NCBI RefSeq assembly: GCF_000350225.1
Contig: NW_005178634.1
Coordinates: 61,185 to 125,184, forward strand
DNA length: 64,000 nt
Direction of reading: 5' to 3'
Source: Chondrus crispus
Lineage: Eukaryota > Rhodophyta > Florideophyceae > Gigartinales > Gigartinaceae
Below, piece after piece: positions 1-9,445 of the stretch; the stretch's first letter is position 1, and each line of letters begins with the position of its first letter. The notes under the pieces were generated by a model that saw nothing but the letters and a program-made list of their open reading frames with translations, was not told where the DNA came from and searched no databases. Made by a program: the position numbers and the translations under genes.

Positions 1-2
1 TC

Positions 3-80
3 GGCACACAGTATGCCAGGGATCTATTACGAGCTCTAAAAGCTCTGATGGTGTCAGAGGAGGGCAATCCTGTGGCGTAG
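3..80 (+). CDS. Possible 3' end of a gene entering from the left edge
   Basis: An open frame with no start codon inside the window runs from the first bases to a TAG at 78-80 and encodes about 25 residues (ends ...SEEGNPVA). The leucine/alanine-rich, helical look would suit a protein C-terminus, but the stretch is too short to identify. It could equally be chance coding. Confidence 0.2.
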   Translation, partial: GTQYARDLLRALKALMVSEEGNPVA

Positions 81-811
81 TGTGCTGTTCTGTCATGTGC
101 AATACGCGCGTGTACGGAGATGATTGTGTCGTTGTCTACTACGAAGCCCTGCTGCGCGGCTTGGATAGCACTGTGGGCGATGAGTTTTTCTTCAGAAGAC
201 GAGAGTACGGGTTTGCGGCCGGGATGGTGCTCCTCCAGAATGAGAAGCTTTTCGAGGGTCGACTTATCGGGAGACGCGCCTGGTCGGCGTGGTGCGAGTG
301 CTGATGGAGAGGGGGCTGATGTTTGAGGTGCGATGCGGCGGTGGGGGGACGGCGGGGTGGCTGCGGCTGTGGGGCGGGATGGAGAGCGGCGTTGGATTGT
401 CGTTAATGGGCGGCTTCGTGCCAGACGGGGGGGATGCTTGTTTACGCGCGTTAGTTTAGTTGGCCCGTCAGTGACACGTGGACCCGAAGCACGCGGTGGC
501 CACGTGGTGTGCGTGGCAACGTGTACGTTCTAATACATACCAAAACACTCCCAACCTCTCCCATGCGAACGAGAACCGCAATGCAATGTGTCCATCGCAA
601 CTGGCGCCAACGCGGGAGGGACAGCTTACGCTGAGCGATGAGGAAGGTTCCGCGAGTAAGGGAAACGTTTCATGCCTATCTTGCCCGCCCCCCCTCTCCG
701 CATACACCTTGGAACACAATGCCCCTTTATCAAACCCCGGCATACACGTCAACGCCGTTCTTCTCTCCGCTCAACGCAAGTGGCCGCACCTTTCACAGAC
801 TACTTTCCCTT
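81..811. other. Intergenic stretch, no gene recognised
   Basis: Several overlapping short open frames occur on both strands but none has recognisable domains. The last 100 bases presumably hold the 3' UTR of the dehydrogenase gene that ends at 812 on the minus strand. I see no repeat or RNA gene here. Confidence 0.5.
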
Positions 812-1675
812 CTACAAATCGGGCCCAGTGCTGTCGAACAGCGGCACCACATCGGCCGTGGGCGTGCCATCGCCGATCGGCAGCGCCAAAATGTCAAACG
901 CCTTGTTCCTTGCCTTCTCCGTCGACAGCGCGCTCATCACCACGCGCGCCACGTCCTTGCGCGGGATCGTCCCGCGCCCGTACACCGTGAACAGCTCGTC
1001 GTTGTGCCCAACCACCAGCTCGCGCTTGCCGGGCTCCTCGTTGCACAGCCCGGCCGGGTTAATGATCGTGTAATCCACGCCGGACCCGATCAGGTACAGC
1101 TCCGCTTTGCGCTTGAACCGCAGGATGTTCCCATTCCCGATCCGGTTCAGCTGGTTGGCGTCGTCCGTGCTCCCCATTGACCCGACGAGCACCACATGCT
1201 TCACACCAGCCTCGATCGCCAGGTCGATCTGTCGCTTCGCCCCATGCCAGTCCACGGTCTCCGGCATGCCGCCCTCCTCGTAATAGAAGCTGGGCGCCTG
1301 TCCCTCCACGGGCGGGTTCATCTTCGGCACGGCGCTCGTCAGGATCACCAGCGCGTCCTTGCCCTTCAGCGGCTCCCGCAGCGTCTCCTCCTTGGTGATG
1401 TCACCCTCGGTTAGCAGCGCCTCCACCTTGTTGTACGTCTCCTCCATCAACTCTTTGGCCCGCGTCTTGGACCGCACCAGCCCCGTCGCCTCGTACGCGT
1501 CCCCGGCCGCCACGAGCGACTCCAACACCAGCCGGCCCGTGCGCCCGCCCGCGCCGGTTACTAGCACGTTAAGCGCCATCACTGGTGTAGTTGCGCGGTG
1601 ATTGGAGCGTCGCGGGGAGATGGCGCGACCGCGCGTGCTCGTGAAAAGTGTCGCGGGCGCACTGATGAAGGCCAT
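812..1675 (-). CDS. NAD(P)-binding atypical SDR-family protein, probably plastid-targeted
   Basis: Encodes about 287 residues when started at the ATG at 1675-1673; an upstream in-frame ATG at 1771 would add 32 residues. The chosen start gives a leader rich in Ser, Thr and Arg with few acids, as in plastid transit peptides, and then the mature part begins with MALNVLVTGAGGRTG. TGAGGRTG is the TGxxGxxG Rossmann dinucleotide-binding motif. Further matches to the plant family of Arabidopsis At2g37660/At5g02240 are ALVILTSAVPKM, VDWHGAKRQID, HVVLVGSMG, NILRFKRKAE and YTIINPAGL. The classical YxxxK pair is not apparent, as expected for this atypical SDR group; the substrate is unknown. Termination is at TAG 814-812. 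The gene is intronless and looks intact, which makes it the best-supported host gene in the window. Confidence 0.9.
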   Translation of the reverse strand: MAFISAPATLFTSTRGRAISPRRSNHRATTPVMALNVLVTGAGGRTGRLVLESLVAAGDAYEATGLVRSKTRAKELMEETYNKVEALLTEGDITKEETLREPLKGKDALVILTSAVPKMNPPVEGQAPSFYYEEGGMPETVDWHGAKRQIDLAIEAGVKHVVLVGSMGSTDDANQLNRIGNGNILRFKRKAELYLIGSGVDYTIINPAGLCNEEPGKRELVVGHNDELFTVYGRGTIPRKDVARVVMSALSTEKARNKAFDILALPIGDGTPTADVVPLFDSTGPDL

Positions 1676-2150
1676 GGCGTAGTGGGGACGGAGACGTGAA
1701 GGGCGGGAACGCGGGAGATGGGATGCATGCGGGAGGTAAATAGTGGAGACTATGAGATCGGGATGTTGCAACCGAAAAGCAATCTAAATTTTATATCTGC
1801 TGCCCATCGAGATTAGCGGAAAGATCATCATATACCGTTGCCCGTTTAGTGATTGCCGTCAACTGAGACCGTTTCTCCAGTCGTCGTCAAGGAGAATCGG
1901 GTACGTACGCTTTAACCTGCATGTCTAGCTTTGCGGGCGTGCATGTCGGTTTATCGTCTCCCCGACATCCACAAATTCTGATAATCTCTATCGCTGCATA
2001 CCAGACCTTCTCCACTCCATCGAGATCCTTTGCCTCCCTGTATTGTATGTACAAAGTACCAAAGCAATAAACGTTGAGGAATTATAAAATGAGATATGAC
2101 TGAAGCGTTCGCATTTCTGCAACAGAGATTCGGCAAGCAAGGTTCCATTG
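1676..2150. other. Upstream region of the SDR gene
   Basis: Gene-free, with no convincing open frame. It should contain the promoter of the minus-strand SDR gene, but no clear TATA box or other element can be assigned. It ends at the perfect hairpin at 2151-2194. Confidence 0.4.
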
Positions 2151-2194
2151 GGCATGTAAGTGCTGTAGAGCTCACTCTACAGCACTTACATGCC
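2151..2194. repeat. Perfect 20-bp inverted repeat with a 4-nt loop
   Basis: Bases 2151-2170 (ggcatgtaagtgctgtagag) are the exact reverse complement of 2175-2194, separated by ctca. The hexamer cattgg occurs on both sides (2146-2151 and 2199-2204). Such a perfect stem is not expected by chance and could be a fold-back repeat or a small-RNA precursor. No gene overlaps it convincingly. Confidence 0.9.
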
Positions 2195-2251
2195 TTTTCA
2201 TTGGAGTGGATTTCCTCTTTCGAAACGTTCCATCATGTACAATCGCCCCTC

Positions 2252-2995
2252 TCAAAGACAGCTGTTTTCCTCCTTGTCACTGTTTGAGCCCGTTCCGAGC
2301 TCCGAAATGATAAATTTGTTTACCAATACGATGATATAATCGGAATATGAATGAGCTATTGATGGTTGACACCACTCGTCATTTCTAGATGAATACGATA
2401 GGGTTGGGGTTATGATACCCGCTTCGTTCGATATCGGTTTGCTTTTCGGTGAAAGGCAGTCCAACAATGAAGATAATCGAGGTCGCCGTGGAAAACGTTG
2501 AATAGCGAGTGCAGATAGTATAGCCGGCGTACTAAAACTTGCATCAAGAATCGGTGGTAGGGGCATTGGGGTCAGACTATGGTCGCCATATGATCGTACA
2601 GCACAAACCTCAACGGTTTGGGACTTTACCACATGACAATACATAACCGCTATGCTTGTACGATACTTTACAGAATCGAACAGGCAGCCGCGCATAGAGG
2701 CACCTGTCTGACTGCCATCAACGACTTCACGAGTAGGAACGCATTCTTGCTTAACGTCCACATTAATATACGGACTCCCGTCGATTGTTTTCGCCACGTT
2801 ATACATCAGCGTCTTCAGTTCTCGTAGAATTCCCAAACTAGCTGCCAGTCCAATGCTCCAGGCACGAATCACGGCTCGTGTACCATTCATTGCATTGTTT
2901 GAATGAAGCTGGCTAGTGAGCGCCGCTTCATTTTCAAGTCCGTGTCCTGTTTCCACAACCAGATCATCACAGTTTTGGCGGATTCCCCTTTCCAA
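2252..2995 (-). CDS. Hypothetical protein, 247 residues, no recognised domain
   Basis: A 744-base open frame on the minus strand, the longest in this neighbourhood. The protein is moderately hydrophilic, with scattered cysteines and an acidic tail (SDKEENSCL), and has no signal peptide, membrane segment or motif I recognise. It lies between the SDR gene and the aldoxime dehydratase gene, all on the same strand. Length alone gives some support at this base composition, but codon pattern and composition do not clearly mark it as real. It may be a lineage-specific gene or spurious. Confidence 0.3.
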   Translation of the reverse strand: MERGIRQNCDDLVVETGHGLENEAALTSQLHSNNAMNGTRAVIRAWSIGLAASLGILRELKTLMYNVAKTIDGSPYINVDVKQECVPTREVVDGSQTGASMRGCLFDSVKYRTSIAVMYCHVVKSQTVEVCAVRSYGDHSLTPMPLPPILDASFSTPAILSALAIQRFPRRPRLSSLLDCLSPKSKPISNEAGIITPTLSYSSRNDEWCQPSIAHSYSDYIIVLVNKFIISELGTGSNSDKEENSCL

Positions 2996-3750
2996 CTACC
3001 CTCCTTGTCGGATCAGTCACATATTGGATAAACCCCCTGTCCATAGGTCACATTGTCCTCGGAAATTCCCATCAGCTGCTTTCACCCCACATCCTTGACC
3101 CGTCCTGTATAGTCGTTCCTCCAAGGAGACAGCAATGATACGTTAAGATCTGTTCACAGGAAAACTCGGCGCAAGATGCCGTCTGACCTCACAGGATCAA
3201 AGTCATCAGCAAGAAAAATAAACCACTAGAGCGGTGCAACTCGTACAGTCCTTTTCGTGAGCACTGTAGGTTGGGCTTGTGAAAGTTAACTTTCAGACCA
3301 GCGACGGCAGTCGACAAAGCACAGATTGTCGTCGCGAGACACCGACGAAGGTCAGCATGGCTGACTGCACCTTCTGAGCGAGCCACCAACAGTTTTTGGC
3401 TAGCTGAGTTCATTCGCCAAATGATTTTGAAATGGGATACTGTTTATTGAGCCCATGTGACGTGGATCTGCTTGGTATCGTTTTCTCTTCTTTTCGGACC
3501 CCCTCATCACATTTCACCACCAGCTCCACGCGACGGGGAATGCAGATGTGGCCAGTCTCGAGCCCATGCTATCCTCTAAGCAGAACTCTGCCTTTATGAT
3601 TTCCTTCTTCCCGTTTTCGCAGAAACTGTGCCCATGCATAGTTCAACCAAAAGTCGTCATGATAACAGGTGACCCACATGAAATAGTGCCTTTGCTCGAG
3701 AAATACCTCTCAAACAAAACGAAGACTTGCAATTACAAAGATCTTAAAAG
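2996..3750. other. Gene-poor spacer downstream of the aldoxime dehydratase gene
   Basis: Contains only short open frames (the longest minus-strand one is at 3189-3413) without recognisable content. The part next to 3751 should be the 3' UTR of the dehydratase gene. No repeats were seen. Confidence 0.4.
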
Positions 3751-4989
3751 CTACGTCAATTTTGTTAGCATGTTCAGAAGCCCGGTCTTAGTGTGGCAGC
3801 CAAAATACTGACTCTGCTGGCCTGAATGTGGAAGACAGAACGCTTCATGCCAGAGACGAAGCTTGAGATGTGGTCCTTTTTCCGAATACATGGCCATACC
3901 GGTGTCCATGATTCTCTCGTGAACATGGCTTTTTGTCCAATTCAGTAGCTGGTGAACATCATACCACATACTCAAGCTGAATATCTTCCCAATTTCATTG
4001 CCATTCTGATCCAAACTCCTAACAAAGCGGTTGAAATAACACCCTGTACTCCGTGTAAGCTGAATGTGTTTCATACCCACCGACAGCGGGCCTGACATGA
4101 CCTGTTTGTAAGAGCTCTTTTCTTCGCTGTCGGCATCCAACAGGTTTTGGCCAGATCGCAGGTAAATGAGATTTCCATTTCCGTTCACCGTAATCATTTT
4201 ACTTCGTGTGTCCCCCCTTCCTGTATGAATGAACTCTAGAGATCCTTCACCTGCGAGTTGTTCTCATTGCGACCGCGGAATACGATCTATCATTGAGCCG
4301 TCGTATCCATGCTTGTTCGTTTCCCCAGCGATTTTGGACCCTTCAAGAAAGGTAATACCTTCCTTCATCGGGCTTGAAAACGTTGTTTCAATATCTTCCC
4401 GCCTCGGGAAGTGACATTCCTTGAAAATCCCCACGGGTCCACTCAATTTATGATCGCAGAACCAAAATTCATTGCCATGTGTTTCTTCCCACTTCTCAAA
4501 TGTACTCTTATCAGACCAATATCCAAATAAGAGATCAGTTGCATATCCACACTCATCTACATAAAAGGCTCTTTCCCAGTGTGCTGGTGTGTACTTGTCG
4601 TTTTGAAATGCGCCTTTGATTTTCGACACAAACAAATCAGCCATCAGTTCAGCCTGTAGGGAGCCTTCCCTCTTCCTCGAATCATTCAAAACTTGGCGCT
4701 GGACGCCAAAATACACCACAGCAATGCTTCCAACCGCATTGTTCAAGTGTACCGAAAAGGATGGATACCCAGGAACAAACCCTTCTGGCTCTGAGGAGGT
4801 ATTGCAAGGGCATTCCTGCAAGAGGTCGGATGGAATTGCCTCCTCAAGACCCGCATACGTCTTTGTCACTGACCCCATGGATGTGGATATTGTTACTCTG
4901 GATGTTCGTTGGACTTGAAGGCAAACGTAATCAATGGCTTTATGTAGTACTCTCTCGCTACTCGCAGTGAGAGTTTCGATGATATTCAT
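3751..4989 (-). pseudogene. Haem-containing aldoxime dehydratase (phenylacetaldoxime dehydratase family) with one in-frame TGA
   Basis: Enzymes of this family use haem b to dehydrate aldoximes to nitriles. The frame from ATG 4989-4987 reads 241 codons to TGA at 4266-4264, then continues in the same frame, without any indel, to a stop at 3753-3751. Family landmarks run straight across the stop: VVYFGVQRQ, LFGYWSDKSTFEKW, GPVGIFKECHFPR, HGYDGSMIDRIPRSQ before it, and LIYLRSGQNL, CYFNRFVRS, KLRLWHEAF and CHTKTGLLNML after it. The histidines of SHVHERI and LRLWHEAF fall where bacterial Oxd enzymes carry the haem-ligand and catalytic histidines. Total length about 412 codons; bacterial Oxd proteins have about 350, and the surplus is an N-terminal extension of about 50 residues. 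A single nonsense change (for example CGA to TGA), a sequence error or readthrough could explain the TGA. The gene's 5' end is duplicated at 7859-7939. Confidence 0.85.
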
Positions 4990-4998
4990 AAGCCTTGT
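4918..4998. repeat. 81-bp perfect direct repeat, copy 1 (5' end of the dehydratase gene)
   Basis: Identical over 81 bases to 7859-7939. It encodes the first residues of the dehydratase (MNIIETLTASSERVLHK...). The two copies bracket the truncated Gypsy fragment. 81 bp is far too long for an integrase target duplication, so the arrangement points to repair or template switching rather than simple insertion. Confidence 0.95.
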
Positions 4999-7858
4999 GT
5001 AGACAGTGTACCTCCGCGCCGGCGGAAATTGAAAGATGATGACTCAACGACCTCTGCCTCCCTCTGTCGAGACGGGGAGGCAAGAGTGTTTATGTAGTAA
5101 ACGAAGTGCTAACGAGCTAGTCTCGGTAGCTAACGCAGTAAAACACAACACGACATAACTCCGCTTATGGGTACAGTAGAACTCTTCTTTCCGCAACAGA
5201 AGATGTTGCCATTTATGGTAACCAGCATCCACACTGCCCCATGCAAGAAAGCACGAAGTCGGTTGGTTGCATCAATCCGAGATGCCGAGTTGAGAAAGTG
5301 CCTTTGCAGCGACTTTCGTATTGTCGCAAGTGCGGAGAAAGGTTGAAACGCAGTCAGGAATATCTGTGAAGAGCTCTTGTAGAGGCTGCCAAGTCCAGTC
5401 GGTACGATCCGGCTGCCCCAGCCACTGCACCTGCACGAAAATTCCATCATTGGCCTCGCCGATATCCACCAACTTATCCACCATTTCAAATCGGGTCTCG
5501 AGGTGCTCAGCCTGCTTCAATAGCTTCTCAGAGACTGTAGCACCGTCGAGGGCGGCGCGATACTTGAGCAAGCGACTTGCATGCACAATCTCTACAGAAC
5601 CGCCGGACAAGGTAGATACCTCGTAAACCATATCACTAATAACGCGCGTGATACGGCGCGGACCTGTCCAGCGAAAGGTGAGCTTGTGCCCACGGTCCTG
5701 TGCGCGCCTGACAACCACGAAATCCCCAATCTCAAAGTTCGGCACGATCAAGTTTGTTTTCTTGTTATGATGCTGTATCTGACGCTCTCTATTCCGTGTG
5801 ACCTTGTGATTGACGTCCTTGTGTATGGCATCAATAGAATGTTGGAGTAACGAGATATTGATGAGCTGTCGTACACGGACTTGTCCGAGAGTAAGAGGAT
5901 TACTGCCGTCGGGGCGCTGAACAGACAGCGTAGACCGATTCGGACGAATTCCAGTCATGACTTCGAGTGGTGTGCGGAAAGTCCCATCTTCCCTTTTCCC
6001 TAGACGCTTTAAAGGGGCCTCATTTAGCGCAGACATAACAGTCTCGATGACCAAAGGCCAATCATGTGGGCCTAGCTTGAGTTCGGAGAGCAGGGCCGTG
6101 CACGCAGCGCGGACATGCCTCATGCATACTTCAACGGTCCCATTAACCCATGGAGAGTAGGCTACAGTAAACTGATGCCTGATTTTATGCAGTCGTGCCA
6201 GCGCGTCCATCACCTTGTTCTTAAAGTGCAATCCCTGGTCCGACACCCAGTAGTAGGGCGGAGTGAAGACCCTTATCCAGCGCGCGACGTCTTGAGCCGC
6301 AGTATTTGCGTCCGCGGCCACACAGGGACAAATCCATAGATAGGTGGAGAGGTCATCCTTCAAAATGAGCGAATACTTCAGACCGTCCGTGCCGACACCC
6401 ATGAAGAGGAAGTCGAAGTGCAAGACTTCGTTTGGGGATGAGGCGTGTAGCGTAAGAGCCAGAGGGCGGGGGATACGTTGGCCGGTTTTCGCCACAATGC
6501 AATGAAGGCAACTAGCGACAAACTCTTTGACGTCGCATTCCATGTCATCCCATATGTACACCTCCGCAAGGGTGCTTAAGGTGGACTCTATTCCCCTGTG
6601 CCCAGCTGTATCGCAGTGCGAAATCACTAGCAACTTGAACTGGAGCTCGACATTGTCAGGGGCAATCCATATGCGCCCGTTGCGGCGCAAAAGCCCATCA
6701 GCACCCAGAGTTAAATTCTCAGGATGCGGCAGTGCTTGTTGTTGATACTGACGCACGGATTCTTCAGTTTGCCACATGAAATCTGCGTCATGAGGGGACG
6801 GGACTAGGTCCTGCTGTTGCAAGGTGCTACTGATTCGGCGTACCATATGGCGCTTTCCACGATATCCCGCAAACCAACGCGTCATCATGTCGGCAGCAAT
6901 GTTCCGATCCCCGTCTACATGTTCGATACTATACATGAATCTGGAGAGATAGAGAGCCCACCGATGTACCTTATTGATAATGTGTCGACCGAGAGTGGGT
7001 CGCAGCGCGGTGGGGTTGAACACAAATAACAAATTGCGGTGATCAGTAAACAAATGAATGTCTTCCTCACAGGCCAACATGTAATCCATCTTTTCGAAAG
7101 CTTGGTACACTGCAAAGGCCTCGCGTTCGAAGGTACTCCAGTGTTGCTGTGTCTGGTTAAAGGAGGATCCAAGGAAGGCCAGCGGTTGGTGCATTTGGTC
7201 CTCCAGCGGCCGGGTCATGCAGGATGACTGGCACTGAGTAATGACGGCAGCCCAATGCTCATCGGATGCGTCGGTGTATATACAGAGCGTCTTTGACTGG
7301 TCCCTGTGCGCGAGCTTGACGGCCTGCCGCAGCTGCTCCTGCAGCTGCTCGTAGGCATCAATGTGAATGCTGCCCCATGAGATATCCTTAAGTTGAATGT
7401 TCTGGACTGAGCGCGAGGTACGCCTGCCCGATATTTCGTAGGCCTTTTCCAATAGCTCCCTCAAAGGCGTGACGCCGGAAGCATAGTCTGGAAGGTACAT
7501 TGACATCCATTGGAGGCAGTTGATAAATTGGGAGAGCTCGGCGGCTGTAACTGGATGCGAAGCATTTTTCAGACCGCTTAATCGGCGAGGGTCACAGCGA
7601 ACCCCGTCTCCATCAATGACATAGCCACACCAGTGTAGAGTGGTATCGAAAAGAGTAGTCTTCTTGGCGGACACCTTCAGGTTCCGGTCGCGGCAGATCT
7701 GGAAGAAGGTGCGAAGATGCGCAATGAGAGCACCTTCGGTACCGGCGTGGACTGCGAAGTCGTCCAACCAGGCCTTAACTGCTTGTTCCATGGACTGAAA
7801 GCAGGGCTGTACACGAGACTGGAAGTTTTGTACGGCCCTGCTTTCAGTCCATGCAGTT
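4999..7858 (-). mobile_element. 5'-truncated Gypsy/chromovirus fragment (Gypsy G)
   Basis: Holds the 3' half of a Gypsy pol gene on the minus strand (from just before the RT catalytic motif to a chromodomain-like end), followed by about 270 bp (4999-5271) that may be 3' UTR or an LTR remnant. No matching pair of LTRs is present. The high-coordinate edge ends in a fold-back repeat (7775-7860), and the fragment sits exactly between the 81-bp direct repeats. Confidence 0.75.
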
Positions 7859-7875
7859 AAGGCAAACGTAATCAA
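5272..7875 (-). CDS. Gypsy polyprotein C-terminal part: RT (partial), RNase H, integrase, chromodomain-like
   Basis: 867 codons without interruption. The N-terminus lacks gag, protease and most of RT. Visible in order: the RT catalytic box as WLDDFAVHA (about residue 38), RNase H with IYTDASDEHWA, FEREAFAVYQAF and LFTDHRNLLF, an integrase HHCC finger (HCDTAGHRG ... CLHC), the integrase core D-D-E in LHFDFLFMG, WVSDQGLHF and GTVEVCMRH, a GPRRITRV segment, and a C-terminal chromodomain-like piece (VQVQWLGQPDRTDWTW). The first ~15 residues come from the fold-back copy at 7829-7860 and are not native. The frame is intact, unlike other elements here, but without RT domain 1 and LTRs it cannot be autonomous. 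Confidence 0.85.
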   Translation of the reverse strand: MITFALTAWTESRAVQNFQSRVQPCFQSMEQAVKAWLDDFAVHAGTEGALIAHLRTFFQICRDRNLKVSAKKTTLFDTTLHWCGYVIDGDGVRCDPRRLSGLKNASHPVTAAELSQFINCLQWMSMYLPDYASGVTPLRELLEKAYEISGRRTSRSVQNIQLKDISWGSIHIDAYEQLQEQLRQAVKLAHRDQSKTLCIYTDASDEHWAAVITQCQSSCMTRPLEDQMHQPLAFLGSSFNQTQQHWSTFEREAFAVYQAFEKMDYMLACEEDIHLFTDHRNLLFVFNPTALRPTLGRHIINKVHRWALYLSRFMYSIEHVDGDRNIAADMMTRWFAGYRGKRHMVRRISSTLQQQDLVPSPHDADFMWQTEESVRQYQQQALPHPENLTLGADGLLRRNGRIWIAPDNVELQFKLLVISHCDTAGHRGIESTLSTLAEVYIWDDMECDVKEFVASCLHCIVAKTGQRIPRPLALTLHASSPNEVLHFDFLFMGVGTDGLKYSLILKDDLSTYLWICPCVAADANTAAQDVARWIRVFTPPYYWVSDQGLHFKNKVMDALARLHKIRHQFTVAYSPWVNGTVEVCMRHVRAACTALLSELKLGPHDWPLVIETVMSALNEAPLKRLGKREDGTFRTPLEVMTGIRPNRSTLSVQRPDGSNPLTLGQVRVRQLINISLLQHSIDAIHKDVNHKVTRNRERQIQHHNKKTNLIVPNFEIGDFVVVRRAQDRGHKLTFRWTGPRRITRVISDMVYEVSTLSGGSVEIVHASRLLKYRAALDGATVSEKLLKQAEHLETRFEMVDKLVDIGEANDGIFVQVQWLGQPDRTDWTWQPLQELFTDIPDCVSTFLRTCDNTKVAAKALSQLGISD
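7775..7860. repeat. Fold-back inverted repeat at the Gypsy G edge
   Basis: 7790-7812 and 7829-7851 are inverted copies (22 of 23 bases), with a 16-nt loop. The match continues with ttaactgc at 7775-7782 against gcagttaa at 7853-7860 after skipping 7 bases. The left arm is native RT coding sequence; the right arm is an inverted copy that abuts the 81-bp repeat at 7859. This is the footprint expected of a snap-back template switch. Confidence 0.85.
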
Positions 7876-7939
7876 TGGCTTTATGTAGTACTCTCTCGCT
7901 ACTCGCAGTGAGAGTTTCGATGATATTCATAAGCCTTGT
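7859..7939. repeat. 81-bp perfect direct repeat, copy 2
   Basis: Exact copy of 4918-4998. An open frame on the minus strand (start 8038) runs through it with extra N-terminal residues (MPYYRWFQTW...), so this copy may be the original 5' part of the dehydratase gene separated from its body by Gypsy G. Alternatively it is a partial duplicate. Confidence 0.9.
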
Positions 7940-9121
7940 CATGCTTCGATACGGATTATAATACGGATTATAATACCAATCAGCGACCATTATCAGATGA
8001 TTACCTAACCACGTTTGAAACCACCTATAGTACGGCATCCCCTTTCCAGCGGTTTGGGTAGTAGCATGCCTTCAATACTTTTGTTTTTGGGAATTTCTGG
8101 ACATGGCCGTCATAATGACCACGTAAATGGACATCAGCGTAAACAGTGAGATTTAACTGCAGTTCGGTGTTACGAGTTACTACAATACGACATGGTCGCC
8201 GCAGTTGATCTAGGAGTGGTTAAAAGTGGACATATAAAAGTATGGCAAAACGGTGCTGGTGCTCAAATAGTAATGGCAATGCAGGCGGCAATGCTTCGCA
8301 ATGGAAAACGGTGGTTTTATAATGTATAATGGCGGAGGGAGAACATACCTGACATGAAATGGCAAATGATGTATACTGCAGAAGCGAATGGCCAAGGTAG
8401 GGCGCTGTCGCGTGCGACACACTCGTAAGGATGGGTATCGACGGCGGTGGTGAATGTCCGACGACGACGGGAATATTCTTACATACATTTCGCAACAAAG
8501 TGCCGAAATATTCGCCTCTTCGTATTCAATACGACCAAACCTGGCGGTGACAACTTGTCACCGCCAGGTTTGGTGTACCGATTACCGATGAAGTCCGAGA
8601 ATGGACCGCAGCCGCCAATTAATTTCGCTATGTGTATCGTTTCGAAAAAAATGGGAGTTGAAATGCACTGTTTGCAATGAAAATCCAGGATGTGTGACAC
8701 CGAGTTCCATTAAAATTGTGATGTGTACTGCTATCCCAGAAATTATGGTGTGCTGACGACCGAAAAAGACTAAAATGTAAATTGTGTACAGTGATTCGCT
8801 TTCATGTTGAGGATTATGTTGACTCATTGCCATTGCATGAAATATGCGGACCTCCTGCCAATACGATTTGACATATCGACCACTTTTTCTTATATTCTGA
8901 TGTCATAACAATGAAAGTCCTTAATCTCTCTTCGTATTCTACCAAATGATATGAAGGATGTCATGTGTGCCACCATTTCCCAAATGTCGCTTTGTTTTTT
9001 TCTTGCATGCACGTATTTTAGACGATGCCGCTTCGTCACTTCACCATGGAGCATTCTCCTGATCAAAGAAGAGCATCTGAGCTCGAAGACTTCTTTGCCA
9101 TGTGTTCGCACGTCTGTGAGC
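7940..9121. other. Gene-poor spacer
   Basis: AT-richer DNA with only short open frames, none recognisable. It contains a small tandem (atacggattata twice near 7948-7972) and the perfect palindrome at 8534-8574. Nothing else could be assigned. Confidence 0.4.
8534..8574. repeat. Perfect 20-bp inverted repeat with a 1-nt centre
   Basis: 8534-8553 (accaaacctggcggtgacaa) is the exact reverse complement of 8555-8574, separated by a single c. The stem is GC-rich in the middle and would extrude or fold readily. Confidence 0.9.
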
Positions 9122-9240
9122 TGGCACCAGCCGAAGATGCGCCTTCTTGCTAATGTCTATTGGACCGTTAGGCCTCATATGAGGTCAAAAGTTATTTTAT
9201 TTTTTCTAGACAACGCAAGGCGCGATTTCACATCTGACTT
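9122..9240. repeat. Paralogous empty site of the piggyBac-like element
   Basis: 9122-9180 resembles 9386-9445 (left flank of the transposon) and 9177-9240 resembles 18809-18871 (right flank). In this copy the flanks meet at cctc-atat-gagg with nothing between them. It therefore shows the unoccupied target and defines the transposon ends and the ATAT duplication. Confidence 0.85.
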
Positions 9241-9445
9241 CACGGCCATGTGTTCCCACGTCCAATCGGAAGATACCTTGCTGGTCTACTACAAAGTCTA
9301 GCCATCAACGCCTGCACTACAATTGCGGAGGCGGGGGAGTTGCACATTTCTTCGATCCATTTTTCGAGCCAAGCGCACCAGTGTGATGGCACCAGCCCAT
9401 GATGCGCCTTCTTGCTAATGTCCATCGGACCGTTAGGCCTCATAT

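Noticed and set aside
468..1073. Plus and minus open frames at the left end (up to 180 codons)
   Set aside because: They are antisense to the SDR gene or to each other, and their sequences show no domain.
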